From Ruminococcus sp. 210702-SL.1.03 (GTDB lineage Bacteria > Bacillota > Clostridia > Oscillospirales > Ruminococcaceae): 64,000 bases of DNA. Positions 53,950 to 62,784 of this stretch are shown one piece after another. The notes below the pieces were generated by a model, which searched no databases, had not been told where the DNA came from, and saw only the letters and a list, made by a program, of their open reading frames with translations. Within the stretch, counting starts at the first letter, position 1, and each line of letters opens with the position of its first letter. Made by a program: the position numbers and the translations under genes. The stretch covers positions 194,807-258,806 of the forward strand of contig NZ_JAJCLZ010000002.1 of assembly GCF_020559915.1 (NCBI RefSeq), given 5' to 3'.

Positions 53950-55896
53950 ATGAAAAAATTTGTAGCAGGCGTTGTAGCGCTGATGATAGCGTTCGGCGGA
54001 ATGGCACTGCCTGCGGAGAGCGGTTTTTCGGCGGTATCGGCAAACGCTGAGGAGATGAGCGAAGCTAACGTTGATGTGCAGGCGGCAGACGATGTGAAGA
54101 TCGCGGGGGATTCATTTGTTTATGGAGATTTCCATTATCAAATTCTTGATGATGGTACTGTTGAAATCACCTACTATTTAGGCGCGGATAAAGAAGTTGT
54201 TATACCAAGTACGGTCAACGGCAAAAAAGTTACGAGCATTGGTCATGGCGCATTTATGGAATGCATCAATATTGAAAAAATAACAATTCCTGATAGCGTT
54301 ACAACTATTGATTATAATGCATTTTCAGACTGCCCAAATCTTGTAAGTATAACTATACCTTGCAACGTTACAAGCATTGGTGCTTATTCATTTAATGGTT
54401 GTGAAAAGCTTACAAGCATAACGGTTGATTCAAAAAACAAATTTTACTTATCAGAGGATGGAGTGCTGTTCAATAAAACGAAAACGGAACTTGTAGCTTA
54501 TCCTGCTGGTAATTCGAGGAAAGAATATACTATACCCGATGGTGTTAAAAGTTTAAATAAACGTGCATTTTTAGGAGCTGTCAATCTTACAAACTTAAAA
54601 ATACCCGATAGCGTTAAAAACATTGGTGAAGGCGAATTTTACGGATGTAAAAATCTCGAAAATATTAGCATTCCAAACGGTGTTACAGATATATATTCAT
54701 TTACGTTCTATCTCTGCGAAAGCCTTACAAATATAACAATTCCGAATGGCGTTACTAGTATAGACGGTTCTGCATTTGAAGGTTGCAAAAACCTTACAAG
54801 TATAACGATACCCGACAGCGTTAATAGCATCGGTGCCGGGGCATTTGCATCTTGTTCGAGCCTTAAAAATGTAAAAGTTCCAGAGGGTGTTACGGTAATT
54901 GATGCTTACACATTTAACGGATGCGCAGGCCTTACAGATATTTCATTCCCGAGCACTTTAAAATCTATTGGTTATGAATCTTTTACTGATTGTAAAAAAC
55001 TCAAAAGCATAACATTCTTGAATGGCCCGACTTTTATCAACTCATCTGCATTTCAGGGTTGTACAAGTCTTGCAAATCTGGTTTTGCCGGACAGCATGGA
55101 AGAGATCGGAAGCAATGCTTTCTATAACTGCTCTAGCCTTTCATATGTAGTAATTCCGAAGAACATAAAAAAGATCGACTCTCTTGCATTTAGCAGTTGT
55201 AAAAAGCTTAAAGACGTATATTACAAAGGCTCAAAAAGTGACTGGAAAAAGATCAAGAACGAGGGTTCACAAAGTATAGATACAAACGCGGGAATAAAGG
55301 ACGCGACTATCCACTACAACTACACCCCCGACGAGCTAACCGTCGATAAAGTAAAAACCACCAAATTCACCTGCACCGATAAGGCTGTAAAGATCAACTG
55401 GGAAAAGGTCAACGGCGCGGCGGGCTACCGTGTGTATGCATATAACGCAAAGACCAAAAAATGGGGCAAAGCGGCGACGGTCTCTGCGTCCACCCTCAGC
55501 TTCAAGCAGACGGGTCTGAAGTCGGGCACGACTTACAAATACAAGGTCAAGGCTTACGCGAAGCAGGACGGCAAGACCTACTGGGGCGAGGCTTCCGACA
55601 CGATAACGACCACCACGAAGCCCGCACAGCCCGCGATAAAATCTACCTCGGCTTCGACGAGCGCGGTAAGGCTAAACTGGAACGCTGTTTCGGGCGCGAA
55701 CGGTTACAGAGTGGTGAGATATGACGCTAACGCCAAGAAATGGGTGTCTGTCGGCACGATCAAGACCACATCGTTCAAGGAAAAGAAGCTTAAAGGCAAG
55801 ACTTCGTACAAGTACAAAGTCAAAGCGTACCGCAAGGTAGGCGGCGCGACTTACTGGAGCGAGTACAGCGCAGTCAAGAGCGTAAAAACTAAATAA
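53950..55896 (+). CDS. Secreted BspA-like leucine-rich-repeat protein with two FN3 domains
   Basis: 648 residues from ATG 53950 behind GGAGG. A signal peptide (about 1-31) leads to a short linker and then FHYQILDDGTVEITYYLGADKEVVIPS, the usual lead-in of LRR_5 domains. About 14 leucine-rich repeats of the BspA/TpLRR type follow (units such as LTSITIPDSVNSIGAGAFASCSSL), then two fibronectin III domains (about 455-550 and 555-645). BspA-like proteins are surface or secreted adhesion factors in oral and gut bacteria. No cell-wall sorting signal is seen. It is the intact relative of the broken gene at 17 kb. Confidence 0.88.
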   Translation: MKKFVAGVVALMIAFGGMALPAESGFSAVSANAEEMSEANVDVQAADDVKIAGDSFVYGDFHYQILDDGTVEITYYLGADKEVVIPSTVNGKKVTSIGHGAFMECINIEKITIPDSVTTIDYNAFSDCPNLVSITIPCNVTSIGAYSFNGCEKLTSITVDSKNKFYLSEDGVLFNKTKTELVAYPAGNSRKEYTIPDGVKSLNKRAFLGAVNLTNLKIPDSVKNIGEGEFYGCKNLENISIPNGVTDIYSFTFYLCESLTNITIPNGVTSIDGSAFEGCKNLTSITIPDSVNSIGAGAFASCSSLKNVKVPEGVTVIDAYTFNGCAGLTDISFPSTLKSIGYESFTDCKKLKSITFLNGPTFINSSAFQGCTSLANLVLPDSMEEIGSNAFYNCSSLSYVVIPKNIKKIDSLAFSSCKKLKDVYYKGSKSDWKKIKNEGSQSIDTNAGIKDATIHYNYTPDELTVDKVKTTKFTCTDKAVKINWEKVNGAAGYRVYAYNAKTKKWGKAATVSASTLSFKQTGLKSGTTYKYKVKAYAKQDGKTYWGEASDTITTTTKPAQPAIKSTSASTSAVRLNWNAVSGANGYRVVRYDANAKKWVSVGTIKTTSFKEKKLKGKTSYKYKVKAYRKVGGATYWSEYSAVKSVKTK

Positions 55897-55904
55897 CAAA
55901 ATCT

Positions 55905-55940
55905 CAGCAGTCTGCACTAAAAATGCGGACTGCTGTTTTT
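55905..55940 (+). terminator. Terminator after the LRR/FN3 gene
   Basis: CAGCAGTC-T-GCA with TGC-G-GACTGCTG stem, then five T. Confidence 0.85.
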
Positions 55941-55952
55941 ATGCCACTTTTC

Positions 55953-55981
55953 TTGACAACCATCTCTCAATGCTGTATAAT
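55953..55981 (+). promoter_or_regulatory. Strong promoter upstream of the kinase-STAND gene
   Basis: Consensus TTGACA, 17-bp spacer, TATAAT. Transcription would begin near 55988, just at the structured element. A second possible -10 (TATAAT, 56113-56118) lies closer to the gene but lacks a good -35. Confidence 0.8.
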
Positions 55982-55989
55982 AATAACAA

Positions 55990-56061
55990 CCGCAGACATT
56001 CCCCGCGAGTGCCTGCAAAGTCCCTTCGGAGCGCTCGTCTGAGGGGATTTCTTATTTGCGG
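55990..56061 (+). ncRNA. Structured leader RNA (possible switch) before the kinase-STAND gene
   Basis: From the promoter start the RNA can fold CCGCA (55990) with TGCGG (56057), CCCC (56001) with GGGG (56043), GAGTGC (56007) with GCGCTC (56031) and TCC(CTTC)GGA inside. An alternative pairs CAGAC (55993) with GTCTG (56037), excluding the CCCC/GGGG stem. GGGG is followed by ATTTCTTATTT, a weak terminator tail. This looks like an attenuator or small RNA; I do not recognise a known riboswitch class. Confidence 0.45.
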
Positions 56062-56154
56062 CAATGGTCAGCGCCCGCGGAATGGAAATTTATATCCGCC
56101 GCGAAATGCTTGTATAATATTAAGGGTAATCCCTATCGAAAGGAGGTCGGCGAT

Positions 56155-58890
56155 ATGCTGAATATCGGCTGTGAATTTGAGGTTGAGGGCAGGCTGTATA
56201 CCGTGCTTGAACTGCTCGGCAAGGGCGCTAACGCCGCCGCTTATCTTGCTCAGTGTCAAAACGGCGGACTTGCGGCTAAGTGCATTTTAAAAGAATATTC
56301 ACCCGCAGACCTCGCGGAGAGCGACCCCGCTTTTGCTGAAGGCAAGGCGCGCTTTGTTGCGGCGGGCAGGGCGCAGAACCGCATACGCCAGATCTCCGCG
56401 CTCGGTAATCAGACCCCGCCCGTCAACCGCATTTTTGAAGCGAACGGCACCGCTTATGTCGAGGTCGCCTGCTATAACGGCACTGCGCTCGATAAGCTGA
56501 TAGCCGCGGGCGCGCTCACTCTGCCGCAGTATATCGCCATCTGCCGCACCATCGCGAAGACTGTCGGCGGCTACCACGCGGCGGGTATGCTCTGCCTTGA
56601 CCTAAAGCCTGAAAATATTTTTATATTGCAAAATTCGCCCGATGATACCGTCACCCAGCTTGTGGAATTTATCGACTTCGACAGCGTTCGCGAACTTTCT
56701 CAGCTCGGCGCGGGCGCTGCGTATACTCGCGATTGGGCCGCCCCCGAACAACTGAATATGCAGACGGCGGGCAGGCTCGGCTTCGCGGCGGATATTTACA
56801 CCTTGGGCGAGATAGTTTTTTACATACTTTTCGGCAGACATTCTGCGGCGGCGGAGCACCGCGGCTTCTCAAAATACCCATTCGATAAATGCCGCCGAAG
56901 CTGCCTGAAATACACCGAGCGTCCCGATATACAGTCGCTATTCACACGCTTTTTCCGCGGCACACTGCGCTCCTCCGCCGCTAACCGCTTTGAGAACATC
57001 GGCATGGCGGCCGACCTGCTCGGCGAGATAATAGAGGAGCTGGAGCGCAAAGAGTGCGTTATACCATCTCTGCCGCCCGTTTCGCCAGATTTCGTCGGCA
57101 GGGATGCCGAGCTTTCGCAGATAGCAAAGAGCCTTTCGGCAAACCCCGTGCTCTACATCACAGGCGTGGGCGGTATCGGCAAATCTGCACTGGTGAAAAA
57201 TTACATCACGCGGTACAGGGCGCGCTATGAGGTGATAGTCTACCTTGAATATGACGGCGAATTTCGCCACACTTTCTGCGACGATATGCAGCTTCAGATC
57301 AGTACCATCTCGCGGCAGGATGACGAGCCGCCGAGCGATTATTTTGAGCGCAAACTGCTTGCCTTTAGGCGTATATGCGACGGCAAGCGCGTGCTTTTTG
57401 TGCTGGATAATTATACCGATAGGCTCACGAAAGACCTCAGCCGCATTATCAACTGCGGGTTTGAAACAATGATCGCGACAAGAAATCAGCCGCCGAAAAA
57501 CAGTTTTGCACATATGGAAGTCACCGCCCTGCGCGATAATACCGACCTGCTAAAGCTCGCCGCGCTGAATCTGGGTCACCCGCTTTCGCGTGAAGAACGC
57601 GCCTGCTTTGAGGAAATGATAAGGCTGATACAGGGGCACACGCTGGTGCTCGAGCTTATCGCGCGGCAGATAGCGGCGGGCAGGCTTGACGTTCGCACCG
57701 CGCTGGAGCTTATCCGCGAGAACGGCTTTTCACGCTTTTCAGACGAAAAGATAGGCAACATAAAGGACGGCGAAGAGGTATGCGATACCCTTTCGGCGAT
57801 TATCTCGGCGCTTTTCGACGCGGGCACTGTAAGCATGACCGAGCGCTTGGCGCTGAAACGGCTCGCCCTGCTGAACGTTAGGGGGATAGAGGCTGAGCTT
57901 ATAGGCAGATTTTTCTCAGATATACAGCCGAAAACGGCGGAAAAGCTGGCGGCAAACGGCTGGCTTTACGACGGCGGCAGAGTGCGTCTGCACCCAGTTA
58001 TCGCGGAAACGGTGCGCGGCTGGGAGTGGCAGGCGGACGACCTTACTGTGATGGAATATCATCAGCAGGCGGTGGATATTTACGTCGGCATGGGCAACGC
58101 GGCGCAGATAAAGGCGATTTTGCGCGAAGCGGAGCGTTTTGCCGTGCAGCACCCGCGGCATATCATCACGGCGATGTACCACAACATGGTGGGATCTTAC
58201 TATGACGCACTGCTTGGCGGCGCGTATTATACGGAAACCGCCGAGGAGGAAGCCCTGCTTGAAAAGATGATAGCTTCAGCAGACGCGGCGATAGCTGAGG
58301 CGGAGCTTTCGCAGGACGAGCGCAAGGGCAAGTATCTGGCGCAGTACTGTATATCGCTGGCGAGCGTGCTGATACGCAGTATGCCGGATTGCGAAAACGA
58401 AGCCGCTGAACTGCTCGACAGGGCGCGCGGGCTGATAGAGAGCGAGCCTGCGGCGAGCGAGAACCGCTGTTACTACTGCATGGCGGCGGCGTGGTATTTC
58501 ACGCTGATACGCCCCGACCTAGAGGAAACGCGACGGCTCATCGACCGCGCCGAGCAGATAGCGAAGCAGGTATTTTCGACCGAGCTGGAGCTTATCGACA
58601 TCATAAACATACCCGCGGCGAACTGCTGTTTTTACCACGGTGAGCTTGACTCGGCGGCGGAAAAGATAGAGGAAGCGGCGGAAATGTGCGGCGGCCACCC
58701 CGACTCACTGCCATACATCGACAAAAAGGCGGAGCTGCTGAACATCTTGATAGACATTTACCTCGAGATGGGCGACTTAGAGCGCTGCCGCGGGCTTGCG
58801 GCGGAGATCGACCGCATGAACGAGGAGTACGGCGAAATGGGTCTGCGAAGAGAGATCTCGCCGGATAAGCGCGAAAAGATAGGCATATAA
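56155..58890 (+). CDS. Serine/threonine kinase-like, STAND NTPase and helical-repeat fusion protein
   Basis: 911 residues from ATG 56155 behind AAAGGAGG. Residues 1-295: protein-kinase-like domain with a glycine loop (LLGKGANAAAY, 21-30), Lys46 in KCILKEYSP, LDLKPEN (148-154, catalytic loop without the HRD histidine) and DFD (174-176, metal loop). Residues 313-620: STAND/NB-ARC-type NTPase with Walker A GVGGIGKS (337-344), Walker B RVLFVLDNY (412-420) and a sensor-like MIATRNQ. Residues 620-911: helical TPR-like repeats. This design suits signal-sensing proteins such as those in antiviral or developmental systems; its role here is unknown. It converges on the minus-strand gene at 58948. Confidence 0.8.
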   Translation: MLNIGCEFEVEGRLYTVLELLGKGANAAAYLAQCQNGGLAAKCILKEYSPADLAESDPAFAEGKARFVAAGRAQNRIRQISALGNQTPPVNRIFEANGTAYVEVACYNGTALDKLIAAGALTLPQYIAICRTIAKTVGGYHAAGMLCLDLKPENIFILQNSPDDTVTQLVEFIDFDSVRELSQLGAGAAYTRDWAAPEQLNMQTAGRLGFAADIYTLGEIVFYILFGRHSAAAEHRGFSKYPFDKCRRSCLKYTERPDIQSLFTRFFRGTLRSSAANRFENIGMAADLLGEIIEELERKECVIPSLPPVSPDFVGRDAELSQIAKSLSANPVLYITGVGGIGKSALVKNYITRYRARYEVIVYLEYDGEFRHTFCDDMQLQISTISRQDDEPPSDYFERKLLAFRRICDGKRVLFVLDNYTDRLTKDLSRIINCGFETMIATRNQPPKNSFAHMEVTALRDNTDLLKLAALNLGHPLSREERACFEEMIRLIQGHTLVLELIARQIAAGRLDVRTALELIRENGFSRFSDEKIGNIKDGEEVCDTLSAIISALFDAGTVSMTERLALKRLALLNVRGIEAELIGRFFSDIQPKTAEKLAANGWLYDGGRVRLHPVIAETVRGWEWQADDLTVMEYHQQAVDIYVGMGNAAQIKAILREAERFAVQHPRHIITAMYHNMVGSYYDALLGGAYYTETAEEEALLEKMIASADAAIAEAELSQDERKGKYLAQYCISLASVLIRSMPDCENEAAELLDRARGLIESEPAASENRCYYCMAAAWYFTLIRPDLEETRRLIDRAEQIAKQVFSTELELIDIINIPAANCCFYHGELDSAAEKIEEAAEMCGGHPDSLPYIDKKAELLNILIDIYLEMGDLERCRGLAAEIDRMNEEYGEMGLRREISPDKREKIGI

Positions 58891-58899
58891 AAATAAGAA

Positions 58900-58937
58900 C
58901 AGCAGTCTGTAACGAAACGCAGACTGCTGTTTTTTTG
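58900..58937 (+). terminator. Bidirectional terminator between the kinase-STAND gene and its convergent neighbour
   Basis: ACAGCAGTCTG / CAGACTGCTGT, loop TAACGAAACG, then seven T on plus strand; the minus strand has a TTCTTATTTTT tail. Confidence 0.85.
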
Positions 58938-58947
58938 TGTGTTAAAT

Positions 58948-60081
58948 TTACTTTCTGCCGCTGTTGATGACGCTGTAAAGCGCGTCGATGGGTTCGTTTG
59001 AATTGGCGCAGTACATCAGCAGGCAGTCGAATGGGTGGCAGACGTAAAGCTTGGAAAACCCGCAGGAATCAAGGGTAGCGTCAAGCTCGTCGCAGAAGTC
59101 GAGCAGATTCCCCGCTATCTCGTTCGGCTCGCTGTTGTCTGCTTCGTAGTAGAAATTGTAAAATTTTAGCAGTATCAGCATCTTGCGGAGCAGGTCGTAG
59201 GAAGCGGTATTGCCGTTCAATATCCTGCCGAGGGTAACGTCGTTCGGCAGCGATTCGGTAAATCGGCGGGGCAGAGTGCGGCGGTCGAGGCGAGTTTCGG
59301 TCTGATATTTGTAGCCGAGCAGCGTTTCGATAGTCAAACTGCCGAGCCTTTCCTCCGAAAGCCGCTGTTCGTAATCATATTCGATAAGTCTGGAGTGCAG
59401 TATATCGACCTCTTCTCTGATAAGCCGCCTTGCGAGCTGAAACTGCTGTTCGTTATTGTAGCAGTGCGCCGAGAGGTAGCGCAGGAACTGCTTTTCGTCG
59501 GCGGTGGTGATTATCGCGGAGAGTATCTGCGAAGTAGCGGTGTGGGCGTTTTCCTGCGGCACGAAGCCCTGCGAGCTTTCAAGCAGGCGGACGGCGGCGG
59601 AGTAGGGCAGTTTATGGTAAAGGGTGTACATAAAAACGGCGTCGGTACGGCTTTTTATGTTGAAAGGTATGGTGAGAAAGTGCTTTTGGAAAAAATCCTC
59701 GGTCTGCCGCAAGTCCATCTCGAGGGCGCAGCAAAGGTCGTAATTGTTCCGCCGATTGGTGACGCCGGGGGTAGTTCCGCGCACCCATTCCAGCACGGTA
59801 CGCGGGCAGGGGATACCTAGCAGATCTTTATAGCGTCGCTTGACCTCGGCGAGCATGATATTCTCATCGGCGGCGGTGCAAGGCGTGCCCAGCTCGGTAA
59901 GCCTAGCGGCAAGCCCCTCGAGAAAAACGGGCCGCGCCTCCAGCGCCATAGCGCGTTCAATGCCCGCGGCGATGTCCTCGGCGCTTTCAGCCTCAGCAGG
60001 TTCGCCGAAGCAGGTAGTATCGTATACAAATTCAGTATATTCGCCGCGCTCAGCTTCAGCGGCGATCTCTTTTAGCATCAT
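58948..60081 (-). CDS. Protein of unknown function converging on the kinase-STAND gene
   Basis: 377 residues from ATG 60081 (GAGG 8 nt upstream), soluble and mostly helical. A central segment TPGVTNRRNNYDLCCALEMDL followed by QTEDFFQKHFLTIPFN resembles the helix-turn-helix-like unit seen in unnamed proteins of gut Ruminococcus. The C-terminal half (SLPNDVTLGRILNG, then LLRKMLILLKFYNFYYEA) is also of that kind. Its function is unknown. The longer in-frame reading to 60249 would start upstream of the promoter and is not supported. Confidence 0.7.
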   Translation of the reverse strand: MMLKEIAAEAERGEYTEFVYDTTCFGEPAEAESAEDIAAGIERAMALEARPVFLEGLAARLTELGTPCTAADENIMLAEVKRRYKDLLGIPCPRTVLEWVRGTTPGVTNRRNNYDLCCALEMDLRQTEDFFQKHFLTIPFNIKSRTDAVFMYTLYHKLPYSAAVRLLESSQGFVPQENAHTATSQILSAIITTADEKQFLRYLSAHCYNNEQQFQLARRLIREEVDILHSRLIEYDYEQRLSEERLGSLTIETLLGYKYQTETRLDRRTLPRRFTESLPNDVTLGRILNGNTASYDLLRKMLILLKFYNFYYEADNSEPNEIAGNLLDFCDELDATLDSCGFSKLYVCHPFDCLLMYCANSNEPIDALYSVINSGRK

Positions 60082-60101
60082 AAACAAAACCTCGCTTTTT
60101 G

Positions 60102-60167
60102 CTGCCGCATATGGCAGCAGGTGATATATTATGAAGATATTATAACATTTTTGGGGGTGGTTTGCAA
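60102..60167 (-). promoter_or_regulatory. Promoter and leader hairpin of the 377-residue protein gene
   Basis: Minus strand: TTGCAA, 17-bp spacer, TATAAT (60139-60167), then a hairpin TGCTGCC(ATATGC)GGCAGCA about 20 nt ahead of the ribosome site. A hairpin this close to the start may affect translation. Confidence 0.7.
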
Positions 60168-60288
60168 GGGGGAGGATTTTTTTATGGGCATTTTCAGCAA
60201 AAATTCCCACTAATAATCCCCCATCTGACCGCAGATAATATAACTGCAACCCCGATACAAAATATTTTATTGAAAGGAAGTAATCATC

Positions 60289-60537
60289 ATGAAAGGCATT
60301 ACTACTCCCGAAGGCAGACAGACTCTGGAACAGTTTAAGATGGAGGCGGCTAACGAAGTTGGCGTAAACCTCAAGCAGGGCTATAACGGCGATCTTACCG
60401 CCCGTGAGGTAGGCTCGGTCGGCGGTCAGATGGTCAAAATGACCTTCCCCGAACGCCGATGGTTATTTTCCAGAAACAGTGTAAAAGTAACAGGACGTGT
60501 TAAGGATATTACATATGAAATGGGATTGACAGCATAA
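60289..60537 (+). CDS. Alpha/beta-type small acid-soluble spore protein with an altered C-terminus
   Basis: 82 residues. ITTPEGRQTLEQFKMEAANEVGVNLKQGYNGDLTAREVGSVGGQMVK matches the conserved core of alpha/beta SASPs, including the spore-protease region (KMEAANEVG) and the glycine-rich GSVGGQMV. SASPs coat spore DNA and protect it from UV and heat. After MVK the usual MIEQ-type ending is replaced by MTFPERRWLFSRNSVKV and so on, exactly where the 269-bp direct repeat begins (60436). Thus the repeat has replaced or extended the 3' end of the gene. Confidence 0.85.
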   Translation: MKGITTPEGRQTLEQFKMEAANEVGVNLKQGYNGDLTAREVGSVGGQMVKMTFPERRWLFSRNSVKVTGRVKDITYEMGLTA

Positions 60538-60704
60538 AATGTATTAAGAAATGTTGATCTATGGCATTGATCTTGCAGCATTTAACCGAAAAATCTTTCT
60601 GGGCAGATCATTGGTCGGCGGTAAGATCAAGTGATGATAATATCCGTGACGATGGCGAGGATTTAGTAAACCACGGCAGAAGATTTGGGGGTCTTCTGCC
60701 GTGG
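60436..60704 (+). repeat. 269-bp direct repeat, left copy
   Basis: Identical to 62972-63240 except at two positions. It contains the 3' end of the SASP reading, an untranslated stretch and a terminator hairpin (CCACGGCAGAAGA with TCTTCTGCCGTGG, 60671-60704). About 26 bp of weaker similarity precede it on both sides. Copy-to-copy distance is 2536 bp. Confidence 0.9.
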
Positions 60705-60729
60705 CTTTTAATTTGCTTTAATTTAATGA

Positions 60730-61353
60730 TTAAAATTTCCTAGCCAGATTTAGAAAATAATCAACCATGTCTTGTATATTTGTTTTTTCCTTTTGTGTAG
60801 CAACTTTGTCTCTAAACTCTTTGATCTCTTCGATAGTACCATCGGTCAATGGCTTTCCATCATTGATAGGAAACACTTTAGTATAGTAGGAGCCTTTTTC
60901 ACTATTTTTTATTCTGCGTATCAAATTTGCTTGTTCCAAAACCGATTCGAGCCTTGGAATAGTGTATATTGGAACTATATAGTCATACAACCAATGACCG
61001 ATAAACATTTGTTTGTTTATGAAATTTTTCTTTTGTTCTTCTGTACAGTCGCCAGTGTCTAAAAAAACAAATAGCTTAAAATTTTTTATTGTTCTATGAG
61101 AACCTTTACCGCTTAAATCAAAAGATTCTTTGCCATAACAGTTTAAAAAATTATTTATTGAGTCAAACGGTCTAGCGTTTAAATGAGTCATTAAACTTGT
61201 AATTTGAATGCTGTGTTCGCCGTTATCTTTTGCATAAGTTTTTGCGTTAAGATGAAGATTTGACTGAATATGCCTTACGATTTGAATTTCAGATTTTCCA
61301 TGGCATATGATAATTGCTTTAAGATAGTTACACTGAAGAGGTCTCTTAGCCAT
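60730..61353 (-). CDS. TOPRIM/RloB-like protein, probable effector of an ATPase pair
   Basis: 207 residues from ATG 61353, which overlaps the ATPase stop by 8 bp and has GAGGAGG upstream. The N-terminus YLKAIIICHGKSEIQIVRHI (motif CHGKSE, 17-22) and FVFLDTGD (95-102) resemble the glutamate and DxD motifs of RloB or OLD-type TOPRIM nuclease domains; IPRLESVLEQ after it could carry a further acidic residue. Members are thought to act as nucleases triggered by the partner ATPase. The match is weak, so DUF4435 (PARIS AriB-type) is an alternative. AT-rich compared with the chromosome. Confidence 0.6.
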   Translation of the reverse strand: MAKRPLQCNYLKAIIICHGKSEIQIVRHIQSNLHLNAKTYAKDNGEHSIQITSLMTHLNARPFDSINNFLNCYGKESFDLSGKGSHRTIKNFKLFVFLDTGDCTEEQKKNFINKQMFIGHWLYDYIVPIYTIPRLESVLEQANLIRRIKNSEKGSYYTKVFPINDGKPLTDGTIEEIKEFRDKVATQKEKTNIQDMVDYFLNLARKF

Positions 61354-62734
61354 TATCAGTATCCTCCTCATTATCAACTGAATTATGGGAATCAGTTGAA
61401 TAGTCTGCATTTAAGTCATTGATTATTGATGAAGGCTCAATTTCATCAAGAGTTGGCACTCCACCAAATAAGCCACGCAAATACATATTTCTTGCATTGT
61501 TATTTTTCTTAATACCATACTCATCGATGCATATCGCTTCTTTATTACCAAGGTAGTCGACCGAGATAACATAGGCTTCAGATGCAGGAATACTTTCTAA
61601 CAGCATTGTATTATGCGTTGTAATGATTAGCTGACCTGTAATTTTATCTCTGATAGCATTGAGAACTTTTTTAAACAAAATATCATGAATGCTTGTATCT
61701 GCTTCATCAATAAATACCGTAGATCCGTTTAAAGCTGCAAGCATTGATGGAAGTATTCTGAGAAGTTGACATGTGCCGCTTGATTCATTTTTAAAACTGA
61801 TTTTTCGAATATCCCCAGAAATCATTTTATATACAAAAAGTTCATACGAAATATTATCGCCATTTTGCTTTATATCATATTTCACCTTTTTTATATCGGC
61901 GTATGATTGTGTTAATATATCATTTAATACATGCTCTGTTCTAATGAGATCAGGAAGGTCATTTACGTTTATTCTTCCGGTGATCGATTCTTGTATTATA
62001 CTATTGTTGGAAGATGGCATAATGGATTCAATTATGCTGTTTCCTTTAATGTATATGCATAGATTAAATAAAGAGTCGATAGCCTCAATGAAATAATTAT
62101 TATAGTTTTTCTGTATAAATAATTTGTTTTGTTCAGCTATTTGTTTCTTTATTATACTTAAGAATGTGTGATTTCCCCAGAATTTATCTAGCAATGACTT
62201 ATAGTCTTTAGCTACAGATGAATCATAAAAAAGATTTGTAGAAAAATGATAGTTGATGCTTTGTTCATCTCTCTTTATAACGAAAAAATTACCGCTTTGT
62301 TTTCCTGTAAAAAAATAAAGGGATTCTTCTTTTATCGAATTGTCAAATACAATTACGTATTTTCCATTGTGTCCGTTAGCATTAAATCCGTACTCAACTT
62401 TTGTCGGTTTATCACAATCTATCATTCTGTATTGACTAAGCAGTGTTTTGAAATCACTTAACAATACATGTTCTCTAATGCTTTTAAAAAAATCGATGCT
62501 TTTATTATCTTCAATAGAATCTAATGCCTGCTGAAGATCTTGTATTTTATCTAGATTGGCAAATGATCTTTCGCTTTCTGTTAGAAAACGCATAGCTTTT
62601 ATAAAATTGGTTTTGCCACTGCCGTTTTCTCCATAGATGGCTGCAAATCTTTTTGCTTCTTTTTGAGATTTTTCAAAATTAAATGTGATTTTTCCGTGCG
62701 ATAAAAAATTTTCGAGGCTAACATATCTAATCAT
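61346..62734 (-). CDS. SMC/ABC-like ATPase (AAA15/RloA-like), two-gene cassette
   Basis: 462 residues from ATG 62734 behind AAGGGAG. Walker A is GENGSGKT (35-42) after a RecF/SMC-type strand MIRYVSLENFLSHGKITF. Signature-like ESSGTCQLL (317-325), Walker B VFIDEAD (340-346) and H-loop IITTHNT (370-376) complete an OLD/RloA type ATPase with a long helical insertion (about 60-305). Such ATPases are paired with toxic or nuclease partners in anti-phage systems (RloA-RloB, PARIS, Lamassu and others); the 8-bp overlap with the next gene supports that. GC content is clearly lower than in the neighbours. Confidence 0.78.
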   Translation of the reverse strand: MIRYVSLENFLSHGKITFNFEKSQKEAKRFAAIYGENGSGKTNFIKAMRFLTESERSFANLDKIQDLQQALDSIEDNKSIDFFKSIREHVLLSDFKTLLSQYRMIDCDKPTKVEYGFNANGHNGKYVIVFDNSIKEESLYFFTGKQSGNFFVIKRDEQSINYHFSTNLFYDSSVAKDYKSLLDKFWGNHTFLSIIKKQIAEQNKLFIQKNYNNYFIEAIDSLFNLCIYIKGNSIIESIMPSSNNSIIQESITGRINVNDLPDLIRTEHVLNDILTQSYADIKKVKYDIKQNGDNISYELFVYKMISGDIRKISFKNESSGTCQLLRILPSMLAALNGSTVFIDEADTSIHDILFKKVLNAIRDKITGQLIITTHNTMLLESIPASEAYVISVDYLGNKEAICIDEYGIKKNNNARNMYLRGLFGGVPTLDEIEPSSIINDLNADYSTDSHNSVDNEEDTDNG

Positions 62735-62756
62735 TATTCTCACTCCCTTATTTATA

Positions 62757-62784
62757 ATTATAGCACTATTTCTCAAAAAGTCAA
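62757..62784 (-). promoter_or_regulatory. Promoter of the ATPase-TOPRIM cassette
   Basis: Minus strand: TTGACT, 16-bp spacer, TATAAT. It lies 22 bp upstream of the ATPase start. The 190 bp beyond it (62785-62971) are AT-rich and without a clear gene. Confidence 0.7.
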
